A DNA stretch of 64,000 nucleotides from Helicoverpa zea (GCF_022581195.2 NC_061474.1:9238001-9302000); one strand, 5' to 3'. Positions 32,863 through 45,545 are shown, counted from the first letter of the stretch. Numbers and translations: made by a program. Notes: generated from the letters alone by a model not told the origin.

Positions 32863-35274
32863 GTTGTTTAATATCCGAAAGTCGTATTTTTACGGTATCT
32901 AAAATTGGAGTAAACAAATTTGTATTTTGGAATATTGGAAGTTGCATCAATGTAAGTTTTTTGTAAAATATATCGGTTTACAGGAAATTGTGTTAGAGAC
33001 AAGTAATTTCAATATTTCTTTAGTCAAGTCTCTTACTAAAATACTCATTTTAATACCTGAATTTCATCCCATCAAATCACTGGTGAATACACACACAGTG
33101 TATCAAAATAAAAATAAAAGTATTATTATGTTATGTAGAAAAGAAAAATAAAGTTACTCTCTTTAATTTGTTCTTCGATTCACGACTGTTAAACTCACAT
33201 TTCTAAAGAAACTTATCAATTGGATTGCAAGTGAATTAACGAACTTTTATCCTCTTATTCACAGTAATAACTCAACAGCAAAGAAAATAATATAAAATTC
33301 AAAAAGTCTAACTGCTAAGAAATTCTTTCTTATTTTAGAACTAGTATATTTCTGAGAGCATAGCAAAGTAGTTAGGACTTGAGTAAGGTTAAATATTAGT
33401 TTTAGATCTCTTTCTAGGTATTCAACGATTGACTGGGACCGTGTTGGCATGTCTTTGTAATTATTTCCGTTCGTATTCTTGTTTACCTTTATATTTAGTT
33501 ATGTGTTTAGTTAATATTTTTCTACCTCTTCAAAACACGTTAGATCTATGCTACATATATATGCAACACAATACGGCATTTCCGTTCTTCCAACCTTTTT
33601 AATTAGCAACAATGAACTCCAATTAATTACGTGTTCAGTATAGAGTCCAAAATAAAAAAAATCAGAAAATCCGCATTGCAAATATCCGCACACACATCAC
33701 AGCACAACACTATTCCCATACTGTTTACCTATATTTTATACAACATCCGCTTCAGTAACATTTTTCACACATTACTGAATAATTTAAGGTCGTATCGTAT
33801 GAAATGAGTATTCTATTTAGATTATGTTTACAATTGGGTTGCGTTTAGTTTTTCAAGGTTAGCCATAAAATTGTTAGTGAGTATTGATGCGTGAGTGAGC
33901 TTCTAGTGATTGGAACATTGAAAGATTTTTTATACTTGTGCTATTTTTGGGAGATAATGTCATTGATAATTGAGCATTTTTACATGGAATCTTTTCAGTG
34001 AGTTTTCGTTATATAAAAATATAAAATTTACTACTTCTACCTTACTGTTATATTGAAACAGACGAACGCTCAAGTTTTTTTGTTGCAATTTTATTTCCGG
34101 GTGTAAAAAAAGACTTACACACAAAAATGTATATAAAGTTATGAAGTAATTACAAAACAAAGTTAACCTTAACTATGCATGCAAAATAAAACAATTCTTC
34201 TATCCCTTCCAAATTTTACTATCACCAAAATTCCTACAATAGTCCCCGACAAACTCGTACTACATCGTACAAATATTTTCCATTTCTATCTAGACCCAAT
34301 TCCATTTGATGCTATAGTTATGTAAAATTCTCGCGACTAGGACCAGGCAATCCACTTTGTCGCTACCCTCCGTATATCAATTAGGTATTGGGTGGTAGTG
34401 GGTAACTAAATGTATTTAGGACAATGTTACCTTGTTTAATTTTAGGTAGGTACCTATGTTAAGGATACGATTTTCTTATATATTTTGACTTAGGTATTCT
34501 ACAGGAGTCGTGTTAATTCATTTTCTATTTTCACTGCTAGGTAATTATTATAAAAATAAAGTACGCCATTGATGGTAAGAGAGATTTTTGTTAATTTTTT
34601 ACACCTGTACTTTTGTTTACCTATTTATGTTCTACAATTCATAAAATATTATATTTGCTGTTTTTGACACAATTTGACAAAAATGTAGTGTAGTGAGAAG
34701 GTTTTGGGAAGGTTAAATAAATTGCACATAATTATTATTTAAATTAACGCAAGAATTGTGGAACTTAAAATAATCAATATTTTAACTTTATAAAGCCTTA
34801 AAAGTAAGCTGCAAATTAAAATGATATAGGAAAATGGATCTATTTTTCGTCGTTTTCCTCAATTAAATTTAAGACATTGAGGAACCTACATTTATTAAAT
34901 CTACAGATCCTGAAATTATCGGCGAAACCGGATAAAATAATGAATTCCTTTAATTATTTTACTTCAATATATTTTCACCTTTTAAGTATAGCTCGAGTAA
35001 AGATATTTTCTTACTTGCTTTATTTTGAAATGGACACGAAAATAAAAATGTCACTTTAGACTTCACCACACTTTTCCTTTTCACTGACATATCACGCTCT
35101 GAACTTTATTTATTTATACGTTCATAAATTTGTAACTTGGCAACGACCAGAGTTCACTGACCTCTAAGTATGAGTTACTTGGAAAATGCAAGTGTAACGT
35201 AATACAAGGGAAATCGGGGGATCAGATGTATAGCTGTGTTTGTAAGTAAAAGTTGAATTTATTAGATTGTTAGG

Positions 35275-35460
35275 GATTTTCCATAAGCCTAGCCTTTTCT
35301 TAAATAAGTTGGGGTTGGATTCCAGTTTAATTGGATGCAGCAAAGTAACAGTGTTTTACGTAGACAACCCTTCATCCCTTGGTAAGACTTTCTGGTTTCT
35401 ATATAGTTTTGACTATCCATAACTACTGCCAAAACGTGTTCAAAAGACAGCCAAGACCCT
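35275..35460 (-). mobile_element. HaSE-like SINE fragment, antisense, diverged
   Basis: CATAAGCCTAGCCTTTTCTT, GTTGGGGTTGGATTCCAGTT and GGTAAGACTTTCTGGTTTCT are the antisense 3' half of the SINE. Confidence 0.65.
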
Positions 35461-35464
35461 ATTT

Positions 35465-37400
35465 AATACGGGAGAAACTTGTCATGACAAGACGGTCACC
35501 CATCCACAGGTGGACCACGCCAAGCGTTGCTTGACCTTATGAACCCACAACACGACAAATAACACAACGTACCTACAAAAGTTATTTTTAGAAAATCATA
35601 CAGAATCTCGAAAAACCATCCAAAAACCACCATAACCGCAAAATGCTCTACTTAACACCATGAACTTTTACTATCATGGTAAAAGAAATCCCTTCAATCA
35701 AAGATTATTCAACATTTAATACGGAATAAACTAAAAGAAAAAGTGAGGGAAACCGCGGGACAAACCATAGCTATGGCGTATCGTGTTATAGTTTCAATTC
35801 TAGATCATTTAAATAGCGAATCAGGAGCGTTCGTTTGACATTGATCTTGTAACCACCGGCGCTCGCGCATTGCAAAATAGAACTTTTTTTTTGTTACATA
35901 TTTTTTTTTATTTTATTTGTTTTTTTTTTTATTAGTTTGATAGGTAAAGTGAAGTGTTGTGTACATATTTTTTTCTTGGGGTTTTGAGAATTTTTTTTTG
36001 AGTGAGTATTTTTAACTATTTTTTGCTTCGGTTTGAGAATACTTGAATTAGGTATTGCCCAAACTTCTTCCGTCTTACCACAAAAACTTTTAAACGTCAG
36101 TTTAAGTTTTGTCTAAAAAAATGACAAATTATGACGTTGACATATTTTATGGTTCATTTTTCAGCCACAATTTTTTTAGACAAGTGTAAATCAGGTGTTT
36201 AAGTTCTTGTAGTAAGGCCACTTATATTTTCCGCGCGTAACTTTTAATGAAAAAATCCCAAAAGGCATTTTTCTGGAGTAATGTACTTACATATTTTTTT
36301 TATGTTGAATTGAACTAAAGAATGATTGCTTAGTACATTCATTCACGAGTATCAAAAACAGTTTCGTGACCGATGACCGTAAAAAAAATTGGTTACTATC
36401 AAATTGTTTAGCGAATCGTCAAAGGCCTATTTCATAGACTGGTAAAAGAAATCTTCGGTTTTGATTTTTTTTTTAATGCTGACGTCATACATACATACAT
36501 AGCGCACTTAGATATTACAAATAGATACATAAATATTTCTGATTCTGATTCTCAAGAACGCCTGTGAAAGTATACGAAGATCCTTTTGGACGTGGGTGAA
36601 ACCACGGTAAAAGGCTAGTATATACAAACATTTATTACTTTTCCATTTCTCACATAATCCGTAAACACGTTACTTGTTATAAATACATACATTTCTTAAG
36701 CCTTTTACATAATCCAAAAGAAAAACGGAAGATTTCCACGTTTCGATTTAATTCCAAAGAGAAAATAAACCATTCCTTTTAGGTACTGTATTTATATTAT
36801 TATTTTATTGAATACGTAAATCTTAATAAAAGCAGATTGAGAAAATAATCCTTTTCACAAACACATTGAATCGCTGAAATACGAAAAAGTAAATGTTCAT
36901 TTTTCGTTTCTGAAAATCTTTAAATTAAGCTCAGCTTACATCTTAACAATTCGTAATTATGTATACATACGTTTTTTTAGTAAAATAAAATATACATATA
37001 ACGTTTGATACTTTTTTTGTCAAATTAATGATGCTATATTAACAGCATACAACATCTGACAAGTCCCAATTATGTGTCATACAAAAAAAGCTTTTTCATA
37101 ATTTTCGAACATCAACCAATATTAAAAAATCTTTTCAATAATTATAATTTTCTAACATTGAAAATTAAAATTGAAAATTAACCTGAATAGCACAGAAGTA
37201 AATCGATTACATAGCCTTTAAAGACTTTCTTGAAAATTCAGGTAAAAGGGTCATTTGAAATAATCAGAACACATTATCCTTACTTATATGGATTAAATCT
37301 AATCTAAAATAAGTATACACGGCACAAATACGAAATGCCATTACATTTACAGTAACGTATAATCGCTGAAATTCGGAGATATTACGCGGGTACAGAGAGA
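35465..37400. other. AT-rich region without recognised gene
   Basis: T-rich homopolymer tracts lie at about 35886-36000. A short GC-rich island at 35850-35872 (ACCACCGGCGCTCGCGCATT) is conspicuous, but no transcript structure follows from it. Confidence 0.4.
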
Positions 37401-37591
37401 CTGAGCATACAGCAAACTTTTAGTCGGCCGATAGTTTGTTTGGGCTCATAAATCAGTATGAAGATGAATGGTAGTACGCGCATTACAAAGGCCAGATATT
37501 TAGCCGATATGAAAACTTTGATTGGAAACAAGATTTTCTTAAAAAAAACATTTGCCCAACCATTTTGGTCAACTGTGTGCATACTACCATT

Positions 37592-37798
37592 AAATGTCGG
37601 TCCTGCGCCTGATCTCTCTCCGGTCGTGTCGGATTGCCGTCCCATCGGGCTATGAGAGTGAAGGAATAAGGAGTGCACCTGTGTCTGCGCAAATGCTTGT
37701 GCACTATAATATGTCCTGCGCAGTTGGGTAATCTCCTTACATGAGAACAGCCGCCGTAGCAGATAATCGGCTAGGAGGAAATCATCATCATCATCATC
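37592..37798 (+). mobile_element. SINE (second family), 5'-truncated, (ATC)n tail, nested
   Basis: Flanking 9-bp repeats ACTACCATT at 37583-37591 and 37799-37807 set the borders. The body runs from ATGTCGGTCCTGCGCCTGAT through GTGCACTATAATATGTCCTG to GCCGATTATC-type sequence and an ATCATCATCATCATC tail. Confidence 0.8.
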
Positions 37799-37840
37799 AC
37801 TACCATTCATCTTCATACTGATTTACGAGTCCAAGCAAAC

Positions 37841-37877
37841 TGTCGCGTCGGCTGACTAAAAGTCAGCCGACGCGACA
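37841..37877. repeat. Perfect 17-bp hairpin, 3-base loop
   Basis: TGTCGCGTCGGCTGACT is followed by AAA and then its exact reverse complement. It stands where the right TIR of the MITE should be and looks like a terminus folded on itself. Confidence 0.8.
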
Positions 37878-37889
37878 AAGGAAAAAGAG

Positions 37890-38115
37890 GAGGAAAGTAA
37901 TCACATAAGATCGTCCCAATTGAATGGTGACCTAGATGGACTGTTTCCAATTTGATGATGACCATATACTTTGTCACCCATTTAATGGTGACCACATACT
38001 TTGTCTCCAATTTAATGGTGACTCCATACTTTGTCACCCATTTAATGGTGACCACATACTTTGTCTCCAATTTAATGGTGACTCCATACTTTGTCACCCA
38101 TTTAATGGTGACCAC
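37890..38115 (-). repeat. 225-bp tandem-repeat block A (possible LTR part)
   Basis: It begins GAGGAAAGTAATCACATAAG and contains about five 30-bp subunits alternating between ACTTTGTCACCCATTTAATG and ACTTTGTCTCCAATTTAATG. It is identical over its length to block B at 38945-39169. Confidence 0.8.
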
Positions 38116-38320
38116 TGGCCAATGTATGGCCAATGTATTGTACGCTCATTTTATTATGTTAATCGACTCGCCAACGCACCACCACACAGGTCGACAGTCT
38201 GACAACGACTGACTCCCCACCGCTCGATCCGGTATTTATAACCGAGTGACGTATGCGCACGAGGCGTCATAATAATGACATAACCTATACAATGATGCAC
38301 ATGTACCTGCATACACTACA
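38116..38320 (-). mobile_element. LTR-like U3/R segment preceded by polypurine tract
   Basis: Read on the minus strand, AACAAGGGAGAGA (38321-38333) resembles a polypurine tract and is followed at once by TGTAGTGTATGCAGG. Further on come TATAAATACC and AATAAAATGAG, the usual promoter then polyadenylation order of an LTR. The segment passes directly into block A, which may be the LTR's downstream part. No coding sequence is present. Confidence 0.5.
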
Positions 38321-38943
38321 TCTCTCCCTTGTTGTTTTGATTTTAACCTTGTTTCAAAAAGTCCAACAATCAAACTCATAAATATTTTGGTAATTTCTTA
38401 AAGATCTATCAAACACCTGCAGCACAACAAAACCACGCTATCAGATCAGTCCACCGATCACACTGCCATCAAACTGATTTACTTTGTTCCGTTTCCATTT
38501 CATTTCCCTTTCCATTTAAGGAGACGACAGATATCGGTGATACTGCAGGACACTACATCCCTTCCCTTGTGAAATAAACATAAATAAAAATCCGTCCCTT
38601 TGCAGACGGTAACATACCAGCATCTGCTTCAGGGTCAACAAGACAAATTCGTAGCAGTGATATCAGGCCGGAAAGTTTAACTTCAGGTTTTGTAGCCGCT
38701 GTTCCGGCCCTGTATTATATCTACACTAGAGATGATCCGTCCATTTGGCAGACATCCCGCCAATCAGTCCATGTGAAATCAAGCAAGTCTCAAATATTGC
38801 TGTACCTTCAGATAATGAGCACTCATCTTGCTTGGTTCGACTTCACTTAAAACTGATACAGAATGCATTGTTCCAAGGTAAAAGATCGGCATTAGGGTAC
38901 CTCATCAATGCTTTTCACTCATTCAAAACCGTACGAGCCGTAC
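38321..38943 (-). mobile_element. Short internal region of a TRIM-like LTR element
   Basis: The 620 bp between the polypurine tract and block B have no ORF of note. A second TACATCCCTTCCCTTG motif at 38551-38567 resembles the first polypurine/LTR junction, so an older element may be nested here. An alternative is a plain 1.05-kb tandem duplication. Confidence 0.4.
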
Positions 38944-39193
38944 GAGGAAAGTAATCACATAAGATCGTCCCAATTGAATGGTGACCTAGATGGACTGTTT
39001 CCAATTTGATGATGACCATATACTTTGTCACCCATTTAATGGTGACCACATACTTTGTCTCCAATTTAATGGTGACTCCATACTTTGTCACCCATTTAAT
39101 GGTGACCACATACTTTGTCTCCAATTTAATGGTGACTCCATACTTTGTCACCCATTTAATGGTGACCACATACTTTGTCTCCAATTTAATGGT
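38944..39193 (-). repeat. Tandem-repeat block B, identical to A over 225 bp
   Basis: Carries block A's sequence without a difference plus one further subunit (ACTTTGTCTCCAATTTAATGG). Position and identity fit a truncated 5' LTR or a very recent duplication. Confidence 0.8.
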
Positions 39194-39539
39194 TTAAATT
39201 GTAGTTCTATGTACGAGTTAAGTACTTTGTGTGCCTTGTAAGCAAGAGAATGCTAACTCAAGTAATTTTGGTAATATGTATATTATTATATTATTTGGTA
39301 ATATGTATGTATATGTATATTATTGTATATGTATAGTAGTGTGCGCTCAAATTCTGGGATATTCCGCACGTAGGTAGGTATAGAGAGGCTAAAGCCTACA
39401 TATTTGAAGCCTTGCTTGTTTCTCGTATTGCGGTACATAAATTGAATTTCAATCTGTGTATGAGTGGAGACGATTTGAGTTTTGTTTGGTTAGGGTTGTT
39501 AGACAATGCGTATCTAATATTTTTAATACTGTAGAGGTA

Positions 39540-39775
39540 TGAGAGCAGAGAGTAAAGCTCATCATACCTCGCACTAAAGGGAGGATCCTCCGACCGGACA
39601 GGTGTTTTTGTCCGGGCTACTGCCCGATAGTTGTTGTCGGGGTGATCTATGCGTATTCAATGTGCGCGCGAACACTGCATGTGCGATGCAGGATAGTTGT
39701 TGAAAGTTGCGTCGACGAATGTGTAGTGTAGATGGCGGTGTTGTCAGCTGTAGTGCCGCTACAATACTAAAAATC
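39540..39775. other. GC-rich segment, probable transposon fragment
   Basis: GC content is well above the surroundings and the palindrome GGAGGATCCTCC occurs at 39580-39591. No ORF over 70 codons and no known family recognised. Confidence 0.35.
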
Positions 39776-39884
39776 AGTTTCAAATGGTGACAATTTGATT
39801 GATGACAAAATCACAGACAAGTCAGCAGCCAATTTGACAGCAAATGAAAGTATATAGGTTGCAGACTCTTCTTATATATCTCAC

Positions 39885-40010
39885 TAGCCGTTTTCCCGCT
39901 ATTTCACTTGCGTCCTGTGGGATAAAATATAGCATATTACTATACTACTCGGCAGAGTGTAGCTTAGCAAGAGTAGACGAATTTTTTTAAATCGATCACG
40001 AGTCATTGAT
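39885..40010 (+). repeat. CR1/Zenon-like tail repeat, diverged
   Basis: CACTAGCCGTTTTCCCGCTA, TCACTTGCGTCCTGTGGGAT and AAAATATAGCATATTACT match the 5' part of the family. Confidence 0.55.
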
Positions 40011-40417
40011 ATCTAAGAACCAGTTAGGTATTATAATAACATTCCCTTTTAGTCCGTATATCCGTATGAAAATGTAGCAGAAATATTCATCCTAAAAATC
40101 CAAAGGTACAGCCCTAAAACCCAGATGCATGCGAAATATGGTGATCACCCGATTTACGTGCGCCGCCGAACGCGAGCAAACTTGAGAACATCTGGCCTAT
40201 AGCAGATCTGATATATCCATAGTAGTATGTGCTATCATTTAGCGTTACTTGCAAAACTTAAATGTGCTATTATTACGTGCTCCTAAAACGTCAGAATTTA
40301 GCTCTTAATTGCATTTATACATTACAATAATTAAAAAATATAGACATACGAACCACTTAAATTGGCTCTGATCTATTGAAAAACTACGAGCTTTTGATTT
40401 ACAATCCATATTTTAAT

Positions 40418-40740
40418 TTATTTCCATATTAAGTTTAATTCTAATTGGTCTAGCAATTCTTCTGAAGAAGCATAACTGTGAGAAAAAGTCGACAAATTAC
40501 AAAAAATAATACGAAATTCACACCATCTTACCACAAAAAAGTTTAGTTCATTTGTTAAACCTCCTATTTCATATAACTTAATTTTCAACTCTATTGTCGT
40601 ACAAATAAAGTTCATAATAAAATCTTCCCAATTTCGACCTGCATTAGACAGTTCCAAAGTATTATAAACTTTGTGAAAGACAGAATAAAGTTTGGAATAC
40701 AAAAGCCGTCTTGACAGTTTAAGAGGCCTAAAGATAAACT
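40418..40740 (-). other. AT-rich open frame with splice-like signals, unassigned
   Basis: A minus-strand frame (about 100 codons, with an acceptor-like TTTATCTTTAG before it) reads VFHKVYNTLELSNAGRNWED and later GGLTNELNFF. A donor-like GTG|GTAAGA and acceptor-like TTTTTCTCACAG 56 bp apart lie inside. No family is recognised. A frame of this length can occur by chance in such AT-rich DNA. Confidence 0.15.
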
Positions 40741-40744
40741 TCCT

Positions 40745-43700
40745 ACTATGAATTAGCTTGGTTATGACTGATCGTTTTTTTTACGAACTTCTGGTTTTTT
40801 TTTTGGGCGTCACTATAAAAGCTAAAGAATTGGTGAAATTAAAAAACCTAGTCTCAGAAACGACTAGAATGATTTGGAAAATATATTTATTTAGCTCATT
40901 TAAATAAAGATAACTTTTAACCGTTTCTGTCTTCACTGCAATAATTCCTTAAATCAGTTTAATTCATTTCACCGTAGAAGACAAAAATCTTTTAACAATA
41001 AAATAAAACTAACTTCATTAATATATCTAAGACCTTCTCATAACTTTGACAAATAATATATAGGTATTTATACTATGCTGAACAACGGTAAAACGTACAT
41101 GCTGGTCAATCTGAAAACATCATTTTTTAAACTCGGTTAGAACAGGATAAATTCATGATCCACTTTCCGTTGATTGCAGCCCACTGTGTAAAGACAGAGA
41201 TAACCATCGTCTCATAATAACTTGACGCCTCGTTCCAAGATGACAAGTTAAACCATCAGTTAAAGTAGTTTCACGGTTACTGCGGCGAAATCGCAATCTT
41301 TTTGTAATTAGGAGAACTCGCTTTTGTAAGTTAAAGACACTTGATTTAGATAATCGTAATTAGGTATTTAAATAGGTTATAAAGATGCGTATTTTCTAAT
41401 GATGAACAAAATAACCTGCACGGGTTGATTGATACTAAAGTTAAGCAACGTTTGGTGCGGTCGATGGTTGGATGGCTCACCGTCATATGAGCGTCATATA
41501 ACAAATTCCTCAGAGTTTCAGAAAGCACGTTGAATTGGTGTATTTTGGCAGTCGTTGCGGATTGTCAGAAGCCTTTCTGGCTTCTTAGCAGTGTTACCAA
41601 GGAGAATTGGGTTGCCTAGACAACTGGGTTGGACACCCATAGGTATAAAATTATAGTACCCAACTCCATCCTGTTACTGGGACTGAGAGCTAACCTCAAC
41701 AAAGTATGAGAATAGATTAAGCAAGCCCAGTTCCTATAAACGAGTAATTATTAGTTTTTTGACATATTTAAGCCTCATAGAATAAACGTCAACACTTCAA
41801 AATATTATGAGGTCTATAGAGCAAGTTTTTATTCTAACAAGTTTTCTAACTTAATCTTAATTTCTAGACCAGCTAGCAAAACATGTACAATTATAATTTC
41901 ACTTATTTCAACGCGACGTTTTCTTTCAAATTGCATGGTAGCCATTGCGTGTTTGGAAAAAATAATTTCTATAATTTTCTCTGCGGTTACAAAGTACGGA
42001 TGAAGGGGATTTTCAAGAAAATTGTGGTGTATTTAAAATTAGCTTTTCTACTGGAAAGCCCATGGTTGATTGGTATACATGACTTAATTTATTTTTCACC
42101 CTACAACTCAAGAAATAGGACGTTTGTTAATCTTTCACCCAAAGACATCTAGTCGAATTTGGATGTTCTCTAAACACTAGTTCATATAATTAACCTTAAC
42201 TATCTGTTTTTCATCGTTTCACTCGTGCCAGAGAGAACTATTTCCCATACCAAGATGGAAATCAAAAGTATTCTATGTACTTCTCCTGGTTTTAAGCTGT
42301 GTCTGCATACATTTTCTACCAAATCGCTTCAGCAGTTCTTGAGTTTTAAATAGTGTAACTAAAACGACTTTCATTATAGATTTACCATTACAAACTTACA
42401 TATAATGAACCTAGTATTAATTACAAAATTACACGGGGTCAGCAACCCGATAAATTTTCCCCTATCACACCATAATTAATTGAAAGTAAACCATAGTTAT
42501 TTACTAGCAGTATCAATATTAATTATATCTTGACATATTTAACACATGTTATCGTAAATGATCGGCAGTTGACCCTTATAACGAGAGTTTAATTAATTAT
42601 TAGTTTGTTAAAATATGAAGGTAGTTGTTATAAGTTTTTGGTTAGCAATTTAGATCAGCAATTTATATAAATGGTTTGTAATATGTAGAGCGTTTGAAAA
42701 TCAGTTAATATGGGATCTTTCCTTCTGCCAAGACTTCTCTCAACTTTGTTGCTCCCAAACGTATGTGTTTTATTTTCAACTATCTTTTCCCCCTGTTTTT
42801 CTTTGTTCGTTCTCTTTATCTAATCCTTATTAAAATACCAGGAGTTAATTACATCAGATTAGCTTGGAAGGCAATCCCTACATAACTGGGAAAAGGTCGG
42901 TATGGGTGATATCATCTAACTAAATAATGCTTAAAATATTTTAAGCTCAGTGGTTTAAAATATCAATACTTAGTTTAAAGAGAAAAACAATCTTAATGTT
43001 TTATATTCTAGTTAATTGAAGAGTCAGTGACCCCTTATCTAGTTACTATGTATTGAACTTTTAAAAACAAAATAACGACAAAACTTGAATTCTCAAAAAC
43101 AATTAAACTCAGTCATTTTAAGGAATTGATTTCAAACTTTTATTATTATTCAAGTTATGATAGACTATCTAGTTCTTGCGGTTTTGTTCCACTAAGAAAG
43201 AAAGAAAAACCATTTATTTACACAAAAGACGGCATTTCTTACAATTACAGCCAAAGTACACAAAGTCGTGCCTATTTTTAAACGTATTTTTTTTCCAAAA
43301 TTTTTATATTAAACTCTCGAGCTTATACTTTTAAAATCCCCGTTAACTTTCCGTTTCCGAGTTAATTAATCAAAGAGTTATGTGATTAAAAATATTTACA
43401 AGGGGAAACCGTTCATTGACTATTATTCAATTTATCAAATTGGATTATTTATTATCGAGATCAGCAGTGCGTTCAAATAAACAAACAAATGTTTTATTTC
43501 AAATTCCGCCAAAATATATAGTAATTTCAAATGTAATAAATGGACAAAAGAGTTATATTAGTTAGAATTTGTTTGTGATTTTTTCAAAAATATTGGTCTG
43601 AATTTTCAATTAATAATAATTTATTATCAAAGGTTTGTTTTACAGTACTTGTCTATCAAAAAAATTATTTTGACATTTCAAAATAATTGCACAAAAACTG

Positions 43701-43890
43701 TTTCTGAAAACTAAAAGGCTAACTGAATAGTGAACATTTTCAGTGATTAATAATAAAACCTTTCAAAAGATTTTAATTGAAAAGTTTGTTTGTTTGTTTG
43801 TTTGTTCGACAACTAAATAACACAATCAACGAGTATTATTTTAGAATATCGTTAATAACTGTATTTCGAAAGCTTTTGATAGAGTTGAAA
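40745..43890. other. AT-rich DNA, SINE remnants only
   Basis: A heavily decayed HaSE-like copy lies at about 41540-41740 (CGTTGCGGATTGTCAGAAGCC, GGGTTGCCTAGACAACTGGG). A shorter one is at 42840-42905 (CATAACTGGGAAAAGGTCGG). A (GTTT)n microsatellite is at about 43783-43806. No gene is recognised. Confidence 0.45.
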
Positions 43891-43901
43891 ATACTTTTTA
43901 T

Positions 43902-45545
43902 TTATTTATTTATTTATTTATAATACTTTTTGCACAAATAGTACAATGGCGGACTTAACGCCTTAGGCGTTTTCTCCCAGTCTACCTTTGGGTGGTGGGG
44001 AAATAGCAGTGGTAGGTGCAGTTATTAGATATTATCTACATGCAAAGAAAATAAATATATATATATATATATAGAATATATGGACAATAATAAATAAAAT
44101 ATATACATACATACATATTAAATATATACATTTGCCATGAGAGACAAAGGAATAAAAAAAAAATAAAAGAAAATAAGCTATGGTAGCGATTCTGCCAATT
44201 TCTTGTGAATGTGGTCGCGTAATTTCTTTTTAAAGGAATATCGACTGTTAACCATCCTGATTTCCAGAGGAAGCTCATTCCAGAGAAGAATGGATTTAAC
44301 GAAAAAGGAAGAATGAATGATGTCTGAACGGTGAGTAGGGCAGTGCAGAAGACGATTATTTGAAGAACGAAGATTTTTGGAATGTTGAGAACACATATAT
44401 TGGAAGTGAGGAGTTAAATAAGAAGGTGAAGTGGGAGAATGTAGAATAGAGAAAAGAGTAGTTAATGCCCTCATCACACGTCGTTGTCTTATCGGTAGCC
44501 ATTTAAGTTGCGCTCGATACGCTGACACGTGATCGTACTTGCGGAGATTAAAAACGAATCGAATGCAATTGTTGAGAAGCCGGTCGAGTTTATTGAGCAG
44601 ATCTGCATTCAGGTCATAGTAGCAAACATCACCATAGTCGATTATTGGAAAGATTAAGGTTTGCATAAGCGTCTCCTTAACCTTGAACGGCAGAAAATTT
44701 TTCAAGCGATAGAGGAACCGTAGCGTGCAAGTAACTTTCTGACTGACAGCTGCAACCTGTGATTGCCAATTCAACGTGGAGTCAAGGTGTAGGCCAAGAT
44801 TTTTCACAGTGCAGCTGTACGGAATGAGGATACCATTAAAAACTAAAGGTGGTAAGCCAAGACCATCAACCCTGCTCATAGCTCTCGAGCCCCCAATAAT
44901 AATAGCTTGACACTTGGTAGGGTTAACCTCCACCCCAAACCTGTCAGACCAATTCTTCACCACTTCCAAATCTGCATTAATTTTGTCAAGCGTATCAGTT
45001 AAGTCAGTGGCCTTGGTGTGTCGATAAAGCTGCAAGTCGTCGGCATAGAGATGATACGAACACTGAAGCTCGAGAGTGAGTAGATTTATAAATATCGAGA
45101 ATAGAAGAGGTGAGAGTATGCCGCCTTGTGGAACACCAGCATTCAAAGTACACCAAGTTGATGAGCCTTCATCCACCCGAACAGACTGCTGGCGATCCCG
45201 AAGATAAGATGAAAACCAGTCTAATGCTTTAGAAGAGACCATCGAGTGGGATAGGATAGATAATAAGATATCATGACTGACGGTATTGAACGCATTCGAG
45301 AAGTCGACTAAAACCAGTACTGTCAGGTTAGCGTCCTCCGTAGCCCGTCTAATATCGCCAGTCACTTTAAGGAGGGCAGAGGAAGTGCTGTGGCCAGGCC
45401 TAAACCCAGATTGTAGTGGGCTCATAAGTTTATTTGTATAAACAAAACGCGCAAATTGCTTATGAGCACAAGCCTCAAGCACTTTGGACAAGAAGGGAAG
45501 AATAGAGATTGGACGGAAATGATTGGGGAGAGTGGGGCTGGAAAC
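43902..45545 (-). mobile_element. 5'-truncated jockey/CR1-group LINE with 10-bp target duplication
   Basis: TACTTTTTAT occurs at 43892-43901 and 45546-45555, giving exact borders. The 3' end (left) is a (TAAA)n-type tail seen as TTTATTTATTTA, preceded by the ACTTAACGCCTTAGGCG 3' UTR. The element has lost everything upstream of the first RT blocks. The open frame and clean target duplication imply a fairly recent insertion. Clade assignment is by RT motif style only. Confidence 0.8.
44178..45545 (-). pseudogene. LINE reverse transcriptase, C-terminal ~450 residues, open frame
   Basis: The frame is open from the truncation point, with no start codon of its own: NHFRPISILPFLSKVLE, then GFRPGHSTSSALL, palm motif A VLVDFSNAFNTVSHDILL, motif B GVPQGGILSPLLFSIFIN, the catalytic YADD in HLYADDLQLY, and the thumb-side NLGLHLDSTLNW. 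It ends at a stop after HKKLAESLP. Endonuclease and the N-terminal RT region are missing, so it cannot be a functional retrotransposon protein although the remaining frame has no stop. Confidence 0.85.

Larger units (their letters stand above)
31630..35270. other. Unique AT-rich DNA with a diverged direct duplication
   Basis: No gene or named element is recognised. The only structure is the ~130-bp direct repeat listed next. The small frames here are of the length expected by chance in this composition. Confidence 0.45.
37405..37878 (+). mobile_element. TIR element (AGTCGGCCGA family) with nested SINE and terminal hairpin
   Basis: The left border ATACAGCAAACTTTTAGTCG starts the family body. 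A second-family SINE splits it. The body resumes at CATTCATCTTCATACTGATT and ends in a GTCGCGTCGGCTGACT hairpin instead of the usual terminal repeat. No ORF belongs to it. Confidence 0.65.

Noticed and set aside
35830..35885. GC-rich island as a gene promoter
   Set aside because: Only about 25 bp are GC-rich and no exon, initiator or transcript structure follows.
37936..39241. Frames with 20-residue repeats (CHPFNGDHILCLQFNGDS)
   Set aside because: Translations of the 60-bp tandem units in all phases; no coding bias.
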